DNA of 64,000 nucleotides from Pararoseomonas sp. SCSIO 73927 (GCF_037040815.1 NZ_CP146232.1:4992001-5056000), one strand, 5' to 3'. Positions 47,279-55,942 are shown, counted from the stretch's first letter. A program made the numbers and translations. The notes: generated by a model not told the origin, from the letters alone.

Positions 47279-47623
47279 TCAGGCGTTCGCGGCGGAAGCG
47301 GCCGCAGCGGCGCGCTCCTGGGCGCGCTTCTTCGGGGCGGACTGCTTCGGCTGCTCGCGGAACACCGGCATCGGCGCCAGCTCGGCCTTGCCGAGGAACT
47401 TCGCCACGCGGTCCGTCGCCACGGCGCCCTGGCTCAGCCAGTGCTTGATGCGCTCGTCGAACAGGCGCACGCGCTCGGCGTGGTCGGAGGGCAGCATCGG
47501 GTTGTAGGAACCCAGCCGCTCGATGAAGCGGCCGTCGCGCGGGGAGCGGCTGTCGGCCACCACGATGTGGTAGTAGGGGCGCTTCTTGGCACCGGCGCGG
47601 GCGAGGCGGATCTTAAGGCCCAT
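47279..47623 (-). CDS. rpsP: 30S ribosomal protein S16
   Basis: Protein of 114 residues. [20 protein letters not shown] and [12 protein letters not shown] are diagnostic of S16. The C-terminal ~25 residues are a Lys/Ala-rich extension usual in alphaproteobacteria. It lies between ffh (49 bp) and rimM (18 bp). Confidence 0.97.
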   Translation of the reverse strand: MGLKIRLARAGAKKRPYYHIVVADSRSPRDGRFIERLGSYNPMLPSDHAERVRLFDERIKHWLSQGAVATDRVAKFLGKAELAPMPVFREQPKQSAPKKRAQERAAAAASAANA

Positions 47624-47672
47624 CGATCGTATCCTTAGTCTGTTTCTGCAAAGTTTGAGTGGACGGGGTGGT

Positions 47673-49058
47673 TCAGAAGGGGCGCTTGCCGCCCCCCATG
47701 CCAGGCAGGAGCGCGCCGAGACCGCCGCGCATCATCCCCTTCTGGCCGAGCTTGTTCATCCGCTTCATCATCGCGGACATGTCGTCGAACTGCTTCAGCA
47801 GGCGGTTCACGTCCTGCACCGTGACGCCGGCACCGCTGGCGATGCGCTTCTTGCGCGACGCCTTGATGATGTCGGGGTTCTTCCGCTCCTTGCGCGTCAT
47901 CGAGGAGATGATGGCGGACTGCCGCCCGATCATCCCGTCGTCGATCTTCGCGTTGGCGATCTTATCCTTCATCGCACCCATGCCGGGCAGCATGCCGAGG
48001 ATGCCGGAGAGGTTGCCCATCTTCCCGACCTGCTTCAGCTGGGACGCAAAATCCTCCAGGTCGAACTGACCCTTCTGCATCTTCGCGGCCAGCTTCTCGG
48101 CCTCGTCGCGGTCGATCGTCTCCGCCGCGCGCTCCACGAGCGAGACGATATCGCCCATGCCGAGGATGCGCCCGGCGATGCGGGAGGGGTGGAAATCCTC
48201 CAGCGCGTCCAGCTTCTCGCCGGCGCCCAGCAGCCGGATGGGCGCGCCCGTCACGGCCCGCATCGACAGCGCGGCGCCGCCACGGGCATCGCCGTCCACG
48301 CGCGTCATGACGATGCCGTTGACGCCCACGCGGTCCTGGAAGTTCCGCGCGGTGTTCACCGCGTCCTGGCCCGTCATGGCATCGACGACGAGCAGCGTCT
48401 GGTGCGGCCTCGTCGCGGCCTTCACGGCCGCGACCTCGTCCATCAGCGCGTCGTCGATCGACAGGCGTCCGGCGGTGTCGAGGATCACCACGTCGTAGAG
48501 CTCGCGCCGCGCCGTATCCATGGCGCGCTCCGCGATCTCCAGCGGAGTCTGCCCGGCGATGATCGGCAAGCTGGTGACGCCGGTCTGGTTCGCCAGCGTC
48601 TGCAGCTGCAGCTGCGCGGCGGGCCGCTGCACGTCGAGCGACGCCAGCAGCACCTTCTTCTTCTCGCGCGTCCGCAGCCGCAGCGCGATCTTGCCCGAGG
48701 TGGTCGTCTTGCCCGAGCCCTGGAGCCCGACCATCAGGATCGGCACCGGCGACGGCGCGTTCAGATCGAGCCCGGGAGCCTCGACCCCCTCCCCGCCCCC
48801 GAGCGCCTCCACCAGCGCGTCGTTGACGATCTTGATGACCTGCTGGGCGGGGGAGACGCTGCGGATCACCTCCGCGCCCACCGCTCGCTCCCGCACCTTG
48901 TTGATGAGGTCGCGCGCCACCGGCAGGGCCACATCCGCCTCCAGCAGGGCGATGCGGACCTCGCGCAGGGCCTCGTTCACGTCGGCCTCGGACAGGGCCC
49001 CGCGGCGGCGGAGCTTGTCGAAGACGCCGTTCAGGCGGGAGGAGAGCGCCTCGAACAT
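47673..49058 (-). CDS. ffh: Signal recognition particle protein Ffh
   Basis: Protein of 461 residues. N domain, GTPase G domain with [13 protein letters not shown] (G1), [21 protein letters not shown] and [13 protein letters not shown], then a methionine-rich M domain ([35 protein letters not shown]). It targets nascent membrane proteins with 4.5S RNA. The ATG at 49058 gives the usual [19 protein letters not shown] start. It heads the ffh-rpsP-rimM-trmD-rplS block. Confidence 0.97.
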   Translation of the reverse strand: MFEALSSRLNGVFDKLRRRGALSEADVNEALREVRIALLEADVALPVARDLINKVRERAVGAEVIRSVSPAQQVIKIVNDALVEALGGGEGVEAPGLDLNAPSPVPILMVGLQGSGKTTTSGKIALRLRTREKKKVLLASLDVQRPAAQLQLQTLANQTGVTSLPIIAGQTPLEIAERAMDTARRELYDVVILDTAGRLSIDDALMDEVAAVKAATRPHQTLLVVDAMTGQDAVNTARNFQDRVGVNGIVMTRVDGDARGGAALSMRAVTGAPIRLLGAGEKLDALEDFHPSRIAGRILGMGDIVSLVERAAETIDRDEAEKLAAKMQKGQFDLEDFASQLKQVGKMGNLSGILGMLPGMGAMKDKIANAKIDDGMIGRQSAIISSMTRKERKNPDIIKASRKKRIASGAGVTVQDVNRLLKQFDDMSAMMKRMNKLGQKGMMRGGLGALLPGMGGGKRPF

Positions 49059-49462
49059 GCGGGCGGGATGGACCTCATTCTTGGAACACGCCCATGACCG
49101 ATCGCGCCGCTGCGCGAGCCTTCGCGGAGCGGCGGAGCCGGCGCCACGGGGGCAACCGACCGACGAACGGGACATGTCCCGGGAGCGCGCCCCTTAAGCC
49201 CGCCGATCCATGGCGTCAAGCGTGATGCCGCCGCCACACTCCAGAGAAGCTCGTGCTGCGCCGCAACATGACCCTTGCTCCGCCTCCAACTTCCCGCTTG
49301 AGTTGCATAATTCAAGTTGTAAGCAACCGGGACACCTGCGCGAAGTTGAGTTTCAGGCCGCAATGGCCGACCGGCAAAGCCCGGCAGGCCAGCGCAGCCG
49401 CACGCTGGGGTTGTTGGCCGGCAGCCAGAACTGGCTGTTGCGGAAAGGTGGAGCCGTCAGAG
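49059..49462. other. Intergenic region upstream of ffh
   Basis: 404 bp without a confident gene. It should contain the leftward promoter of ffh, but no clear -35/-10 pair is seen. An AT-richer stretch at 49297-49316 forms a small inverted repeat (CTTGA, 10-bp spacer, TCAAG). A 4.5S RNA gene was looked for and not recognised. Confidence 0.4.
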
Positions 49463-49699
49463 ATGCAGGACCTGGACACCCCTTCCAGCCCAAGGGCGAA
49501 TCCACGGGCTAGTCGAGGGGCCAATCAAGGGGCCGGAGGAGCGGCGCAAGGCACCGCCTCCGATCTCGTCATCGCCGCCGTTCAGGACCTTGTTTACTAC
49601 GCCCGCGCCGCAGACCTGCCGCTGGCAGACGAGGTCCTGACCGATGTTCTGGCCAAGCTCAGCGGCTGGCCGGTCGAAGAACTGAACAGACTTCGCTGA
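49463..49699 (+). CDS. Small hypothetical protein
   Basis: Predicted protein of 78 residues. The first ~30 residues are low-complexity (Pro/Gly/Ala/Arg); the rest is a plausible helical domain (DLVIAAVQDLVYYARAADLP, LADEVLTDVLAKLSGWPVEEL). No family is recognised. It lies just outside the left end of the integrated element and has the pattern of a chromosomal small gene. Confidence 0.5.
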   Translation: MQDLDTPSSPRANPRASRGANQGAGGAAQGTASDLVIAAVQDLVYYARAADLPLADEVLTDVLAKLSGWPVEELNRLR

Positions 49700-49972
49700 C
49701 ACCCAGGCGGGATCGTGGCCTGAGCTGATGCCGATCCGAATCCCATCACGAAGCCGGCCTTGCCACAAGCCGGGCCCAGGCTGCTTGCCGGCACCGGCCT
49801 CGATCGTCCTGCCCCGGTAGCGGTCCGCGTGCAACCCGCACACACCCGCGCATCGCACCGAACGGCCATGCCGGAAGTCCCGGCCCGAAGGACGTTCGTA
49901 CCAACCGTGGAAAGATGCCTCGCCCTGTCCGCCAGTTGGCCGATCGGCCACCGGCCGGCGCCTTGAGACGGA

Positions 49973-49990
49973 TGGCGTCCCCTACGGGAT
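49973..49990. repeat. attL/attR core, displaced copy of tRNA-Glu 3' end
   Basis: TGGCGTCCCCTACGGGAT, an 18-bp exact match to 56586-56603. It includes the complement of the tRNA CCA end and 3' acceptor strand. No tRNA-like sequence continues beyond it, so it is the displaced end fragment. Confidence 0.85.
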
Positions 49991-50109
49991 CATGACCGCC
50001 GTTCAGGGGCGTGCGCTGGCGTACCAGAACCCTTGCGTTAGAACAGTTGCTTACCTCCCCACTGCCCATGGCCGTCCGCTTGTCCCCGCCCCCGTCGCTG
50101 TCGCATTAT

Positions 50110-50128
50110 GGGGGTGATTGTGGGGGTG
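50110..50128. repeat. End-proximal repeat GGGGTGATTGTGGGG, left copy
   Basis: GGGGTGATTGTGGGG with flanking G/TG matches 56525-56542 near the other end of the element. Placement near both ends, one copy just before the integrase start, suggests recombinase arm sites or another element-specific signal. Confidence 0.55.
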
Positions 50129-50162
50129 AGTCGGTTGTGCGTCCGCCCGACACGGAGGCCCG

Positions 50163-51509
50163 GTGCCTAACCTGACCGAGCGCGCCGTTGCCAATGCCAA
50201 GCCCAGGGAGAGGGTCTACCGCCTCTCCAACGGAGACGGGCTGCTGCTGGAGGTGCGCCCTGGTGGAGGCCGGGCCTGGCTGTTTCGATTCATGCTGGCC
50301 GGCCGACGTCCGGACATGGGGCTGGGTGCCTATCCTGCCGTCGGGCTGAAAGAGGCCCGGCAGAAGGCTAGAGCTGCTGCTGTCCAGGTCGAGAAGGGCA
50401 CCGACCCCATTGGCCAGCGCGAGACCACCGACCGCGCCAAGGCGGCGAGGAGGGCTCTGGAGGACGAGCGGCAGGCACGCACCTTCCGGGGTGTGGCGGA
50501 ACGCTTGGTGGAGGCGCAGAAGCCCGGCTGGACCAGCGGCAAGGCCCTGGCGAGCTGGCGCCTCAACCCTCGACAAGCACGCCTACCCAGTGCTCGGTGA
50601 CCTGCGGATCGGTGACGTGACCCGGGATCACGTCGTCCAGGCCCTCACATCCGTATGGACCGCCCAACCCGCTACAGCCCGCAAGCTGCAGCGGCGCATC
50701 GCCTCCGTGCTGGACTACGCCACGGCCCTTAAGTGACGTTCCACGGACAACCCAGCTACCGGGCGCGTCCTCCGACTGACGAAGGCCCTCCCAAAGCAGC
50801 CGCCCGAGCAACGCCAGCCGTCCCTCCCCTGGCAGCGGGTGCCGGCTTTTCTCCGCCGGGTGGAGGTCATGGAGGGCACGCCTCCTCTCGCCCTTCGCTT
50901 CGCTGTACTGACCGCCGTCCGCTCGGCCGAGGTGCGCCACGCCCGCTGGCCCGAGCTCGACTTCGCCACCCTCAACTGGACAATCCCCGCCCAGCGCATG
51001 AAAGGGGGCAGGGCCAAGGCCATGCCTCCTCACCGCGTACCCATGACGGACGCCATGCTGACCGTGCTCGCCGCCGCGGCCGTGCACGTCACCGGCAAGG
51101 TGGAGGGACCGGACAAGCTGGCATCTCAGGCAGCGCTCAAGGGCGACGCCCTGGTCTTCACCTCCCCTACCGGCCTGGCGCTCAGCGACGCCGCCCTGGG
51201 TGCATCCATCCGGCGGATGAACAAGGACGCCCCTAAGGGCGCCCCCCTCCCTTGCCGGACGTGGATGGCTGCGGCGCCACCCCTCACGGCTTCCGTCGGT
51301 CCTTCCGTAGCTGGGTGGACGAGACGCGCCCTGCCGAAGGAGAGGCCGCAGAGAAGGCGCTGGCCCATGAGGACGACAACAGCGTCCGGGCTGCCTACCG
51401 CGGGTCCGACATGTTGGAGCAGCGCCGGCCCCTGATGACGGCATGGAGCGGCTTCTGTGTTCCGGCTGCTGGAGGCGCTGAGGTGGTCCCGATCCGGGGT
51501 GAGGGCTGA
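50163..51509 (+). pseudogene. P4-type tyrosine recombinase (integrase), broken
   Basis: The N-terminal DUF4102 and arm-binding domain (MPNLTERAVANAKPRERVYR, NGDGLLLEVRPGGGRAWLF) is intact from the GTG at 50163, which follows GGAGG. Near 50570 the frame shifts; the protein continues as LDKHAYPVLGDLRIGDVTRD up to a TGA at 50734-50736, where a Trp codon (ALKWRSTDNPA) is expected. It goes on in the same frame through the catalytic domain with the first Arg in LTAVRSAEVRHARW. A second shift near 51250 is needed for TPHGFRRSFRSW (His-x-x-Arg) and the tyrosine in SVRAAYRGSD. With all catalytic residues still visible the decay is recent, but no active protein can be made. Confidence 0.88.
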
Positions 51510-51570
51510 CCCACTTGCCCGAACTGGCGAGTGGGGAAACATCGTTTTCACTCCAGGGTGCGGATTTCGG

Positions 51571-51661
51571 GTCGGACAAGTCGGACAGGTCGGACGAGCC
51601 TTATTTTTCGGAGCTAGATCGCTGTCCGACCTGCTGGGCGGTGGTCGGACAGGTCGGACAG
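51571..51661. repeat. Iteron-like cluster of GTCGGACAG repeats
   Basis: Three tandem 9-bp units (GTCGGACA/G-type) at 51571-51597, then an AT-rich patch TTATTTTT at 51601-51608, one inverted unit at 51622-51630, and two more direct units at 51644-51661. The inverted unit and its partner give a perfect 9-bp inverted repeat (TGTCCGACC / GGTCGGACA). No known family is claimed; size and spacing resemble binding-site arrays. Confidence 0.8.
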
Positions 51662-51766
51662 GGAGCTCGTCCGCCAGCGCCTGTCCCTGCCTTAGTTGGT
51701 GCCGCAGTTCGGCCACCCTTGCTCGCCACAGACCGCGCCGGATGTAGTTCGGCGGGAGTGGGGAAA

Positions 51767-51946
51767 GTGCCTGAGGATCGTGAGCTGTTGGACAATCAAG
51801 CCGCCGGAGCAGCACTGGTAGCTCTCAGGCTAATTGTTGACGACCGCGCTGATCGGGCCGAGCTGTTCCGCCGGTGGGACCTGCTCAATCGAGAGGAGCG
51901 GAAGCGGCTGCTAGGGCTGGCACGGGCGATGGCTGGGGGTGATTGA
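51767..51946 (+). CDS. Small hypothetical protein of the element
   Basis: Predicted protein of 59 residues from a GTG after GGGAGTGGGG. It is helical and charged (LVALRLIVDDRADRAELFRRW, LNREERKRLLGLARAMAGG). The open frame extends upstream through the 9-bp repeat cluster, but that part encodes a repeat-derived peptide and is unlikely to be translated. No family is recognised. Confidence 0.45.
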   Translation: MPEDRELLDNQAAGAALVALRLIVDDRADRAELFRRWDLLNREERKRLLGLARAMAGGD

Positions 51947-52121
51947 GTACGGCCCACCTTCACCACCCAAAACCGCCAGCCGCCTGGGCCACCTCTTCCA
52001 GCCGCAGCTGCGTCCCTTGTCGCCGTGCTTACAGCCGCGAAACCCCGCACTGGCTGAGATAAAGGCGCCCCCCCCCGGCGCAGCTCGCCGCCGTGAAGCC
52101 CCTGGCTGCGTTCATCCGGAG

Positions 52122-52361
52122 ATGCTGAACATCATCACCCTGGCAGACCGGACGTTCGTCGCCCTCCGCAAGGCTGGTCGGCCGGTGCCTGGGCGCGAGC
52201 GCGTCTACCACGCCGTCACGCCGTACTGCCGGCCCGCCCTCTGCGCCGAAGAGCCTGGCAACGGGTCGGGATGGGAGGAACCGCCGCACCATGAGGTGAC
52301 CTGCAGAAAGTGCCTGGAGCGGCTGGAGCGGCTCCGGCACCGCGGCACGTCAGATCATTGA
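52122..52361 (+). CDS. Small zinc-ribbon-like phage-type protein
   Basis: Predicted protein of 79 residues. Cysteines and histidines are arranged as YCRPALC and HHEVTCRKCLERLERL, a pattern seen in small phage and mobile-element proteins with a knuckle of the type VTCxxCL. The start is tentative (ATG after CCGGAG). The role is unknown. Confidence 0.5.
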   Translation: MLNIITLADRTFVALRKAGRPVPGRERVYHAVTPYCRPALCAEEPGNGSGWEEPPHHEVTCRKCLERLERLRHRGTSDH

Positions 52362-52390
52362 TGGCAGCCGGACACTCGGGACAGAGCAGG

Positions 52391-52732
52391 TCAGCGTGCG
52401 TTGCGGCAGGCAAATTGCGAGATGTACGTCGAGATGGATTGTTCAGTTAGCGGGCCCATCGTGTCCCGCTTGGAGCGTCGCTCTGCCTCAGCCCGAGTGT
52501 CCCCTTCACCGAGGTAGCGGAACTGATTGGCTCTGCAGTCGATCTCGCGGATCGAAAATGACGTTCCCGACGGTCCATCGCGCCTCGTCAACACCTCGAC
52601 CAGGCCGTTGGGCTTCCGGGTAATCGACAACGCCTCGTACTTCGCGCGGGGATCGGACGGGACAGGGACCGGTTGCGCGAGCGCCCGTGCGCTCAAGATT
52701 ATGGTGAAGGCTGTGAGAAGTAGGATCTTCAT
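52391..52732 (-). CDS. Small secreted hypothetical protein
   Basis: Protein of 113 residues with an N-terminal export signal (KILLLTAFTIILSARALAQ) and cleavage expected after ALAQ. The mature part has two Cys (IREIDCRANQF and SQFACRNAR) that may pair in the periplasm. No family is recognised. It is leftward, opposite to the zinc-ribbon-like gene. Confidence 0.6.
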   Translation of the reverse strand: MKILLLTAFTIILSARALAQPVPVPSDPRAKYEALSITRKPNGLVEVLTRRDGPSGTSFSIREIDCRANQFRYLGEGDTRAEAERRSKRDTMGPLTEQSISTYISQFACRNAR

Positions 52733-52836
52733 TCCGTTACGCTAGCAGAGTTGCGGTTTGGCACCAGTCTACCTCGACCTCTCCCTCGCCCGCCGCTGTT
52801 TGCCCCGATAACCTCGACGTCTGAAGGCAGCCCGCC

Positions 52837-53169
52837 CTAAGTCCCGAACAGGTAATCTTGCCGGGGCAGCGCCCGCTCCACCTCGCCAGCCTGAGCTCTC
52901 GTCTCGCATGCCATCGTGCGGTACTCGATGACGCCCAGGTGCTCCAGCACGAAGGCGCGCTTGCTGCTGTTGTTCCGCCCCTTACACCCCAGCGGCTCAG
53001 GAAGCAGGGACGCCATCCGGGCGCAGACGTTGCTGCCGATGCCGAAGAGGACCGGCTGTAGAGTGTCACGCCGGCGGAGATCGTAGACACCGGGACCGAA
53101 GGGCGCCGTCAGCAACTCGCCACAGCGGGGATCCGGGAAGCGGCGCCAGTCGGTCCAGCTGCCTATCAT
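52837..53169 (-). CDS. GIY-YIG-like small protein
   Basis: Protein of 110 residues. The segment FGPGVYDLRRRDTLQPVLFG followed by IGSNVCARMASLLP has the GxY...hhG spacing of GIY-YIG nucleases, and a downstream Glu lies in TRAQAGEVERAL, where the metal-binding Glu of the fold is expected. The match is by pattern only. Family members cut DNA. The gene is leftward in the element with no obvious partner. Confidence 0.5.
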   Translation of the reverse strand: MIGSWTDWRRFPDPRCGELLTAPFGPGVYDLRRRDTLQPVLFGIGSNVCARMASLLPEPLGCKGRNNSSKRAFVLEHLGVIEYRTMACETRAQAGEVERALPRQDYLFGT

Positions 53170-53244
53170 TTCTGCGCTTCCTGCCGCCTCACCCCTACCC
53201 CACCTAGCTTCGGCGTAGCTCGCCGCCCTCCCCTCACACCCTTC

Positions 53245-53706
53245 TCAGGCTACTTGTCCGTTAGGAGGGGGCGTAGACGGGTTAGGTTTCGACAGGCTCG
53301 GTGCAGCCTGACGGCTGCGGCTAAGATATGCCTCGCTTGCGGCGAAGATCTGCAACAAGTCGCTATGCAACACGTCGGCTGATACAGGGGTGATGTCCGC
53401 TCGCATTGCATTCTGCGACGGATAAACAGGCATAGCTCCCCTTAACGCGGCGAAGTGCTCCCTGACTAGGGCGCACATGGACGGTCCGCCGGGGTCCACG
53501 CGGCCGTCCACAGCTCCAGAGCGCGTCTGCTGAAAAGCACGGATGGCACCAATAGTACGCGGACCGATCAGCCCGTCCAGCTTCAGCACGGTATCACCGC
53601 GCGGTCGCAGCCAAGCATTCAGCAGCCATTGCACCAACCGTACGTCAGCAGGGCGATTGATGCCGCCCTGACCGACAGAGGCGCTGGGAAGACGGATGGC
53701 AGGCAT
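53245..53706 (-). CDS. Peptidoglycan-binding-domain protein
   Basis: Protein of 153 residues. The core VQWLLNAWLRPRG, LKLDGLIGPRTIGAIRAFQQ and VDGRVDPGGPSMCAL fits a PG_binding_1-like domain (about residues 20-85) as found in secreted wall-targeting proteins and in some contractile-injection accessories. No signal peptide is seen. A Pro/Ser/Asn-rich tail follows (SLSKPNPSTPPPNG). It lies 18 bp downstream of the PD-(D/E)XK-like gene and is probably co-expressed with it. Confidence 0.7.
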   Translation of the reverse strand: MPAIRLPSASVGQGGINRPADVRLVQWLLNAWLRPRGDTVLKLDGLIGPRTIGAIRAFQQTRSGAVDGRVDPGGPSMCALVREHFAALRGAMPVYPSQNAMRADITPVSADVLHSDLLQIFAASEAYLSRSRQAAPSLSKPNPSTPPPNGQVA

Positions 53707-53724
53707 GATGTCCTCCTCTCGGAT

Positions 53725-54471
53725 CTATCGCGCCAGCACGGGGATCAAACCCCCGGCAGGGATAAGCGGGCCGATTGTCTCGCCTGCGGCTGCGACGCCA
53801 GCTAGGATCTCTGGTCCAAATATGATGGCCAGCACCACGACGCCCACTATGATCTTTGCAACTATATCTTCGATCGCAATGCCCGCTTCGATGCACAATT
53901 CGTAAACGATTAAACCTGGCTGGACGCGGAAGAAGTGGAAGAACACCTTCACCCGCAGCTCAACTGCCTCAATGACTCCATCGTAGAGCAAGAGCCGCTT
54001 ATCCGGAGACCAAGCTGTGCCAGGTTTGTAACTGACCTTGAAGAAATCGCAGAAGGCGCTAAGATTAGCCAGTTTCTCGTCACCGTCCCTCAAACCTGTA
54101 GCCGAGTTCGGTTTAATCTCATAAAACTGCCGAATGGCACCATTATCAGTGACCAAATCCGGCACCTTGAAAAGTGAGCCGCTTTCGTCGCCGCCCAGCT
54201 TGCGGCGCATGTCCAACAGCTGGCTAAGACGAAGATGAGGGTTCTTCATCTTAAGAAAGGCAGTATATAGCGTAACATTGGCGAAGCCAGCAGTAAAATC
54301 GCCGAAATCCTGGTCGGTGACTGGGAAGAAAAAGGGCTTGCCCCGATCCTTCAAGTAAAATCCGCCGATGGTTGTTTCGGCAATCAGCCCGAAGAGCTTG
54401 GCTGTATCTCGCGATACACCGAAGCTTGGGGCAAAGCAGCGGGTGAAGCTTGGTCCAAGCATGGTTCCCAT
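53725..54471 (-). CDS. PD-(D/E)XK-like protein with C-terminal hydrophobic segment
   Basis: Protein of 248 residues, unrecognised family. Around residue 100-125 it has FKVPDLVTDNG followed by FYEIKPNSATG, i.e. PD...ExK, the arrangement of PD-(D/E)XK nucleases. The following KLANLSAFCDFF and YKPGTAWSP complete a compact alpha/beta-looking domain. The last ~55 residues are hydrophobic (IVAKIIVGVVVLAIIFGPEILAG) and Gly/Ala-rich. The DNA is clearly AT-richer than the chromosome, a sign of recent transfer. Nuclease activity is inferred from motif only. The downstream partner has a wall-binding domain. Confidence 0.65.
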   Translation of the reverse strand: MGTMLGPSFTRCFAPSFGVSRDTAKLFGLIAETTIGGFYLKDRGKPFFFPVTDQDFGDFTAGFANVTLYTAFLKMKNPHLRLSQLLDMRRKLGGDESGSLFKVPDLVTDNGAIRQFYEIKPNSATGLRDGDEKLANLSAFCDFFKVSYKPGTAWSPDKRLLLYDGVIEAVELRVKVFFHFFRVQPGLIVYELCIEAGIAIEDIVAKIIVGVVVLAIIFGPEILAGVAAAGETIGPLIPAGGLIPVLAR

Positions 54472-54712
54472 CGGAAAACACCCCCGGCATAATCTTCAAG
54501 GGCTGCCACGCCCGCTGTCCATCATCCCGATCGACAGCTCCAAACTTTACAGCAGCAGACGAGCATAGGATTACCCAGAACTTGGCTGCAAGAATTCGTT
54601 TTATGAACGAGACATCGTGTGGGACAGCAAGGTCTAAACCTCCTCCTCATCCAAGAGGAGCAGGAGAATGGCGTACCGCCGCCCACTTTTGCGAAGGAAC
54701 GTGACTGCCTCC

Positions 54713-54967
54713 TCAAAACATGCCGTTCGTCGACTTGCGAAGCCGAACACCAGCCCCGCCCCCGTTCTCCGCGATAAACTCGATGCCGGCGGCCTCGAGA
54801 GCGCCCATCAGCTTCGCCGTCGTGCTCGCACGGGGTGTGGTGTTGCCCAGTTCGAAATCGGCAACGGTCCGCGCAGGCACGCCGCCTGTCTCGGCCAGCT
54901 TCTCCCGCGACCAATCCAGCAGCCCCCGCGCCGCCCGGCTCTGAGCAGGCAAAATCGCATCTGTCAT
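54713..54967 (-). CDS. XRE-family HTH regulator
   Basis: Protein of 84 residues, almost entirely one HTH domain: SRAARGLLDWSREKLAETGG then PARTVADFELGNTTPRAST. The C-terminus GIEFIAENGGGAGVRL is common in small phage-type XRE regulators. It is upstream of the PD-(D/E)XK-like and PG-binding genes in the same direction and may regulate them. A direct repeat and a palindrome lie at its start. Confidence 0.82.
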   Translation of the reverse strand: MTDAILPAQSRAARGLLDWSREKLAETGGVPARTVADFELGNTTPRASTTAKLMGALEAAGIEFIAENGGGAGVRLRKSTNGMF

Positions 54968-55007
54968 GCGAAATCCTACTGACGATGTCGCACATTCTAT
55001 GCGGAAT
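54966..55007. promoter_or_regulatory. Possible XRE operator
   Basis: The near-identical 9-mers ATGCGAAAT (54966-54974) and ATGCGGAAT (54999-55007) flank a palindrome CGCA-CATTCTA-TGCG (54989-55003) immediately upstream of the regulator. This fits an autoregulatory site. Evidence is by eye only. Confidence 0.4.
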
Positions 55008-55126
55008 ACGGGCAGCCTGAAAGGGCAAAGCGGCCAGATGGCGGGGGTTGGAGCCCGTCATCCAGCCTGACCGCAACCGCGATGCTGGAGGCAACGCGAC
55101 TATGGCTACTCACGCCCATATAAGGA

Positions 55127-55390
55127 TTGCTGGCCTGCGCCGCCGCGCTGCCGGCCAGAACCCCTGAAGGCCTGAGAAGAAAGGCCGAGGCGGTGGCCGA
55201 TTGGCTCGCCGGCGGTGATCGCGCGCTAGGCCTCATCCATCTTAACCGGAACGGGGATGTGCTGGTGGCATGGAGCCTGCTGCGCGACCTGCTGGGGGAG
55301 GTGGAGTTGCCCGCGGCCAAGCCCCGCGCGCCGCTGACCCCCGAGATCCTCGCTGCCGCGCGTGCTGCCCAGCGGGGAGGCCGCGCATGA
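55127..55390 (+). CDS. Small hypothetical protein of the element
   Basis: Frame of up to 87 residues. The start is unclear: the TTG at 55127 has no properly spaced ribosome-binding site, and a GTG near 55191 would give a shorter protein. The segment LGLIHLNRNGDVLVAWSLLRDLLGEVELP is protein-like. Its stop overlaps the next start by 4 bp (ATGA), which supports translation. Function unknown. Confidence 0.45.
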   Translation: MLACAAALPARTPEGLRRKAEAVADWLAGGDRALGLIHLNRNGDVLVAWSLLRDLLGEVELPAAKPRAPLTPEILAAARAAQRGGRA

Positions 55391-55653
55391 GGTCTCTTCG
55401 CCCTCACCCACGGTACTACGAGACGCGCGCCGCCAGCTACCGGCGCGAGGTGTGGGTTGTGCTGATCGAGGCCGAGATCCGCGCAGCGCGCCAGGCCAAG
55501 GCGGCCGGCTATACCGCCGCTGAGCAGCATCGCCTCACGGCCGCGCGCCGGCTGTTGGAGAAGGTGATCCGAGCCCACACCATGACGGACCCACACGGGC
55601 GGCGCGGGGTGGTGGCGGAATTCTCTCCGGCGGTGGGCACGCACCATGGCTGA
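55387..55653 (+). CDS. Small hypothetical protein of the element
   Basis: Protein of 88 residues, basic and helical (YYETRAASYRREVWVVLIEA, AEQHRLTAARRLLEKVIRAH). The ATG overlaps the upstream stop by 4 bp and the end overlaps the next start by 8 bp. This tight packing is typical of small phage or satellite genes. No family is recognised. Confidence 0.55.
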   Translation: MRSLRPHPRYYETRAASYRREVWVVLIEAEIRAARQAKAAGYTAAEQHRLTAARRLLEKVIRAHTMTDPHGRRGVVAEFSPAVGTHHG

Positions 55654-55852
55654 CTGGGGCAGGCGCGCGCCGACGAGCTACTGGCGCCGTGTCCCTGGCC
55701 TGAGGTTTAGCCGATCGGCCCGGCCCGACGACGAGCTGCGCGCCGGGGTGCCCCGTCATCACGGAGGGGTCTGGGAGGAGTGCCACGGCGCGACCGGGCA
55801 GGGGGTGGGTCGAGAGGCCTGCCCCCAGACCCCGAGGGAGAGAGGGGGGTAA
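55646..55852 (+). CDS. Small basic hypothetical protein
   Basis: Predicted protein of 68 residues overlapping the preceding gene by 8 bp. It is Arg/Gly-rich (SYWRRVPGLRFSRSARPDDEL) and unrecognised. Support comes only from the overlap and open frame. Confidence 0.35.
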   Translation: MADWGRRAPTSYWRRVPGLRFSRSARPDDELRAGVPRHHGGVWEECHGATGQGVGREACPQTPRERGG

Positions 55853-55942
55853 CCCCCCAATGCGGGTCCCTTCAGGCCCCCTCCCCCGGATGCGGGGCAT
55901 TCCCGAGCGCGTCTCCTCCGTAGCTGCAAACCTGAAAAGAGG

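Noticed and set aside
49059..49462. 4.5S SRP RNA gene next to ffh
   Set aside because: No GGAA-tetraloop helix of the expected length was found in either strand.
51571..51661. CRISPR array
   Set aside because: Units are only 9 bp, mostly without spacers, and no cas genes are present.
51515..51766. Extended N-terminus of the small gene through the repeat cluster
   Set aside because: The encoded SDKSDRSD-type peptide arises from the 9-bp DNA repeats; a GTG with a ribosome-binding site lies after the cluster.
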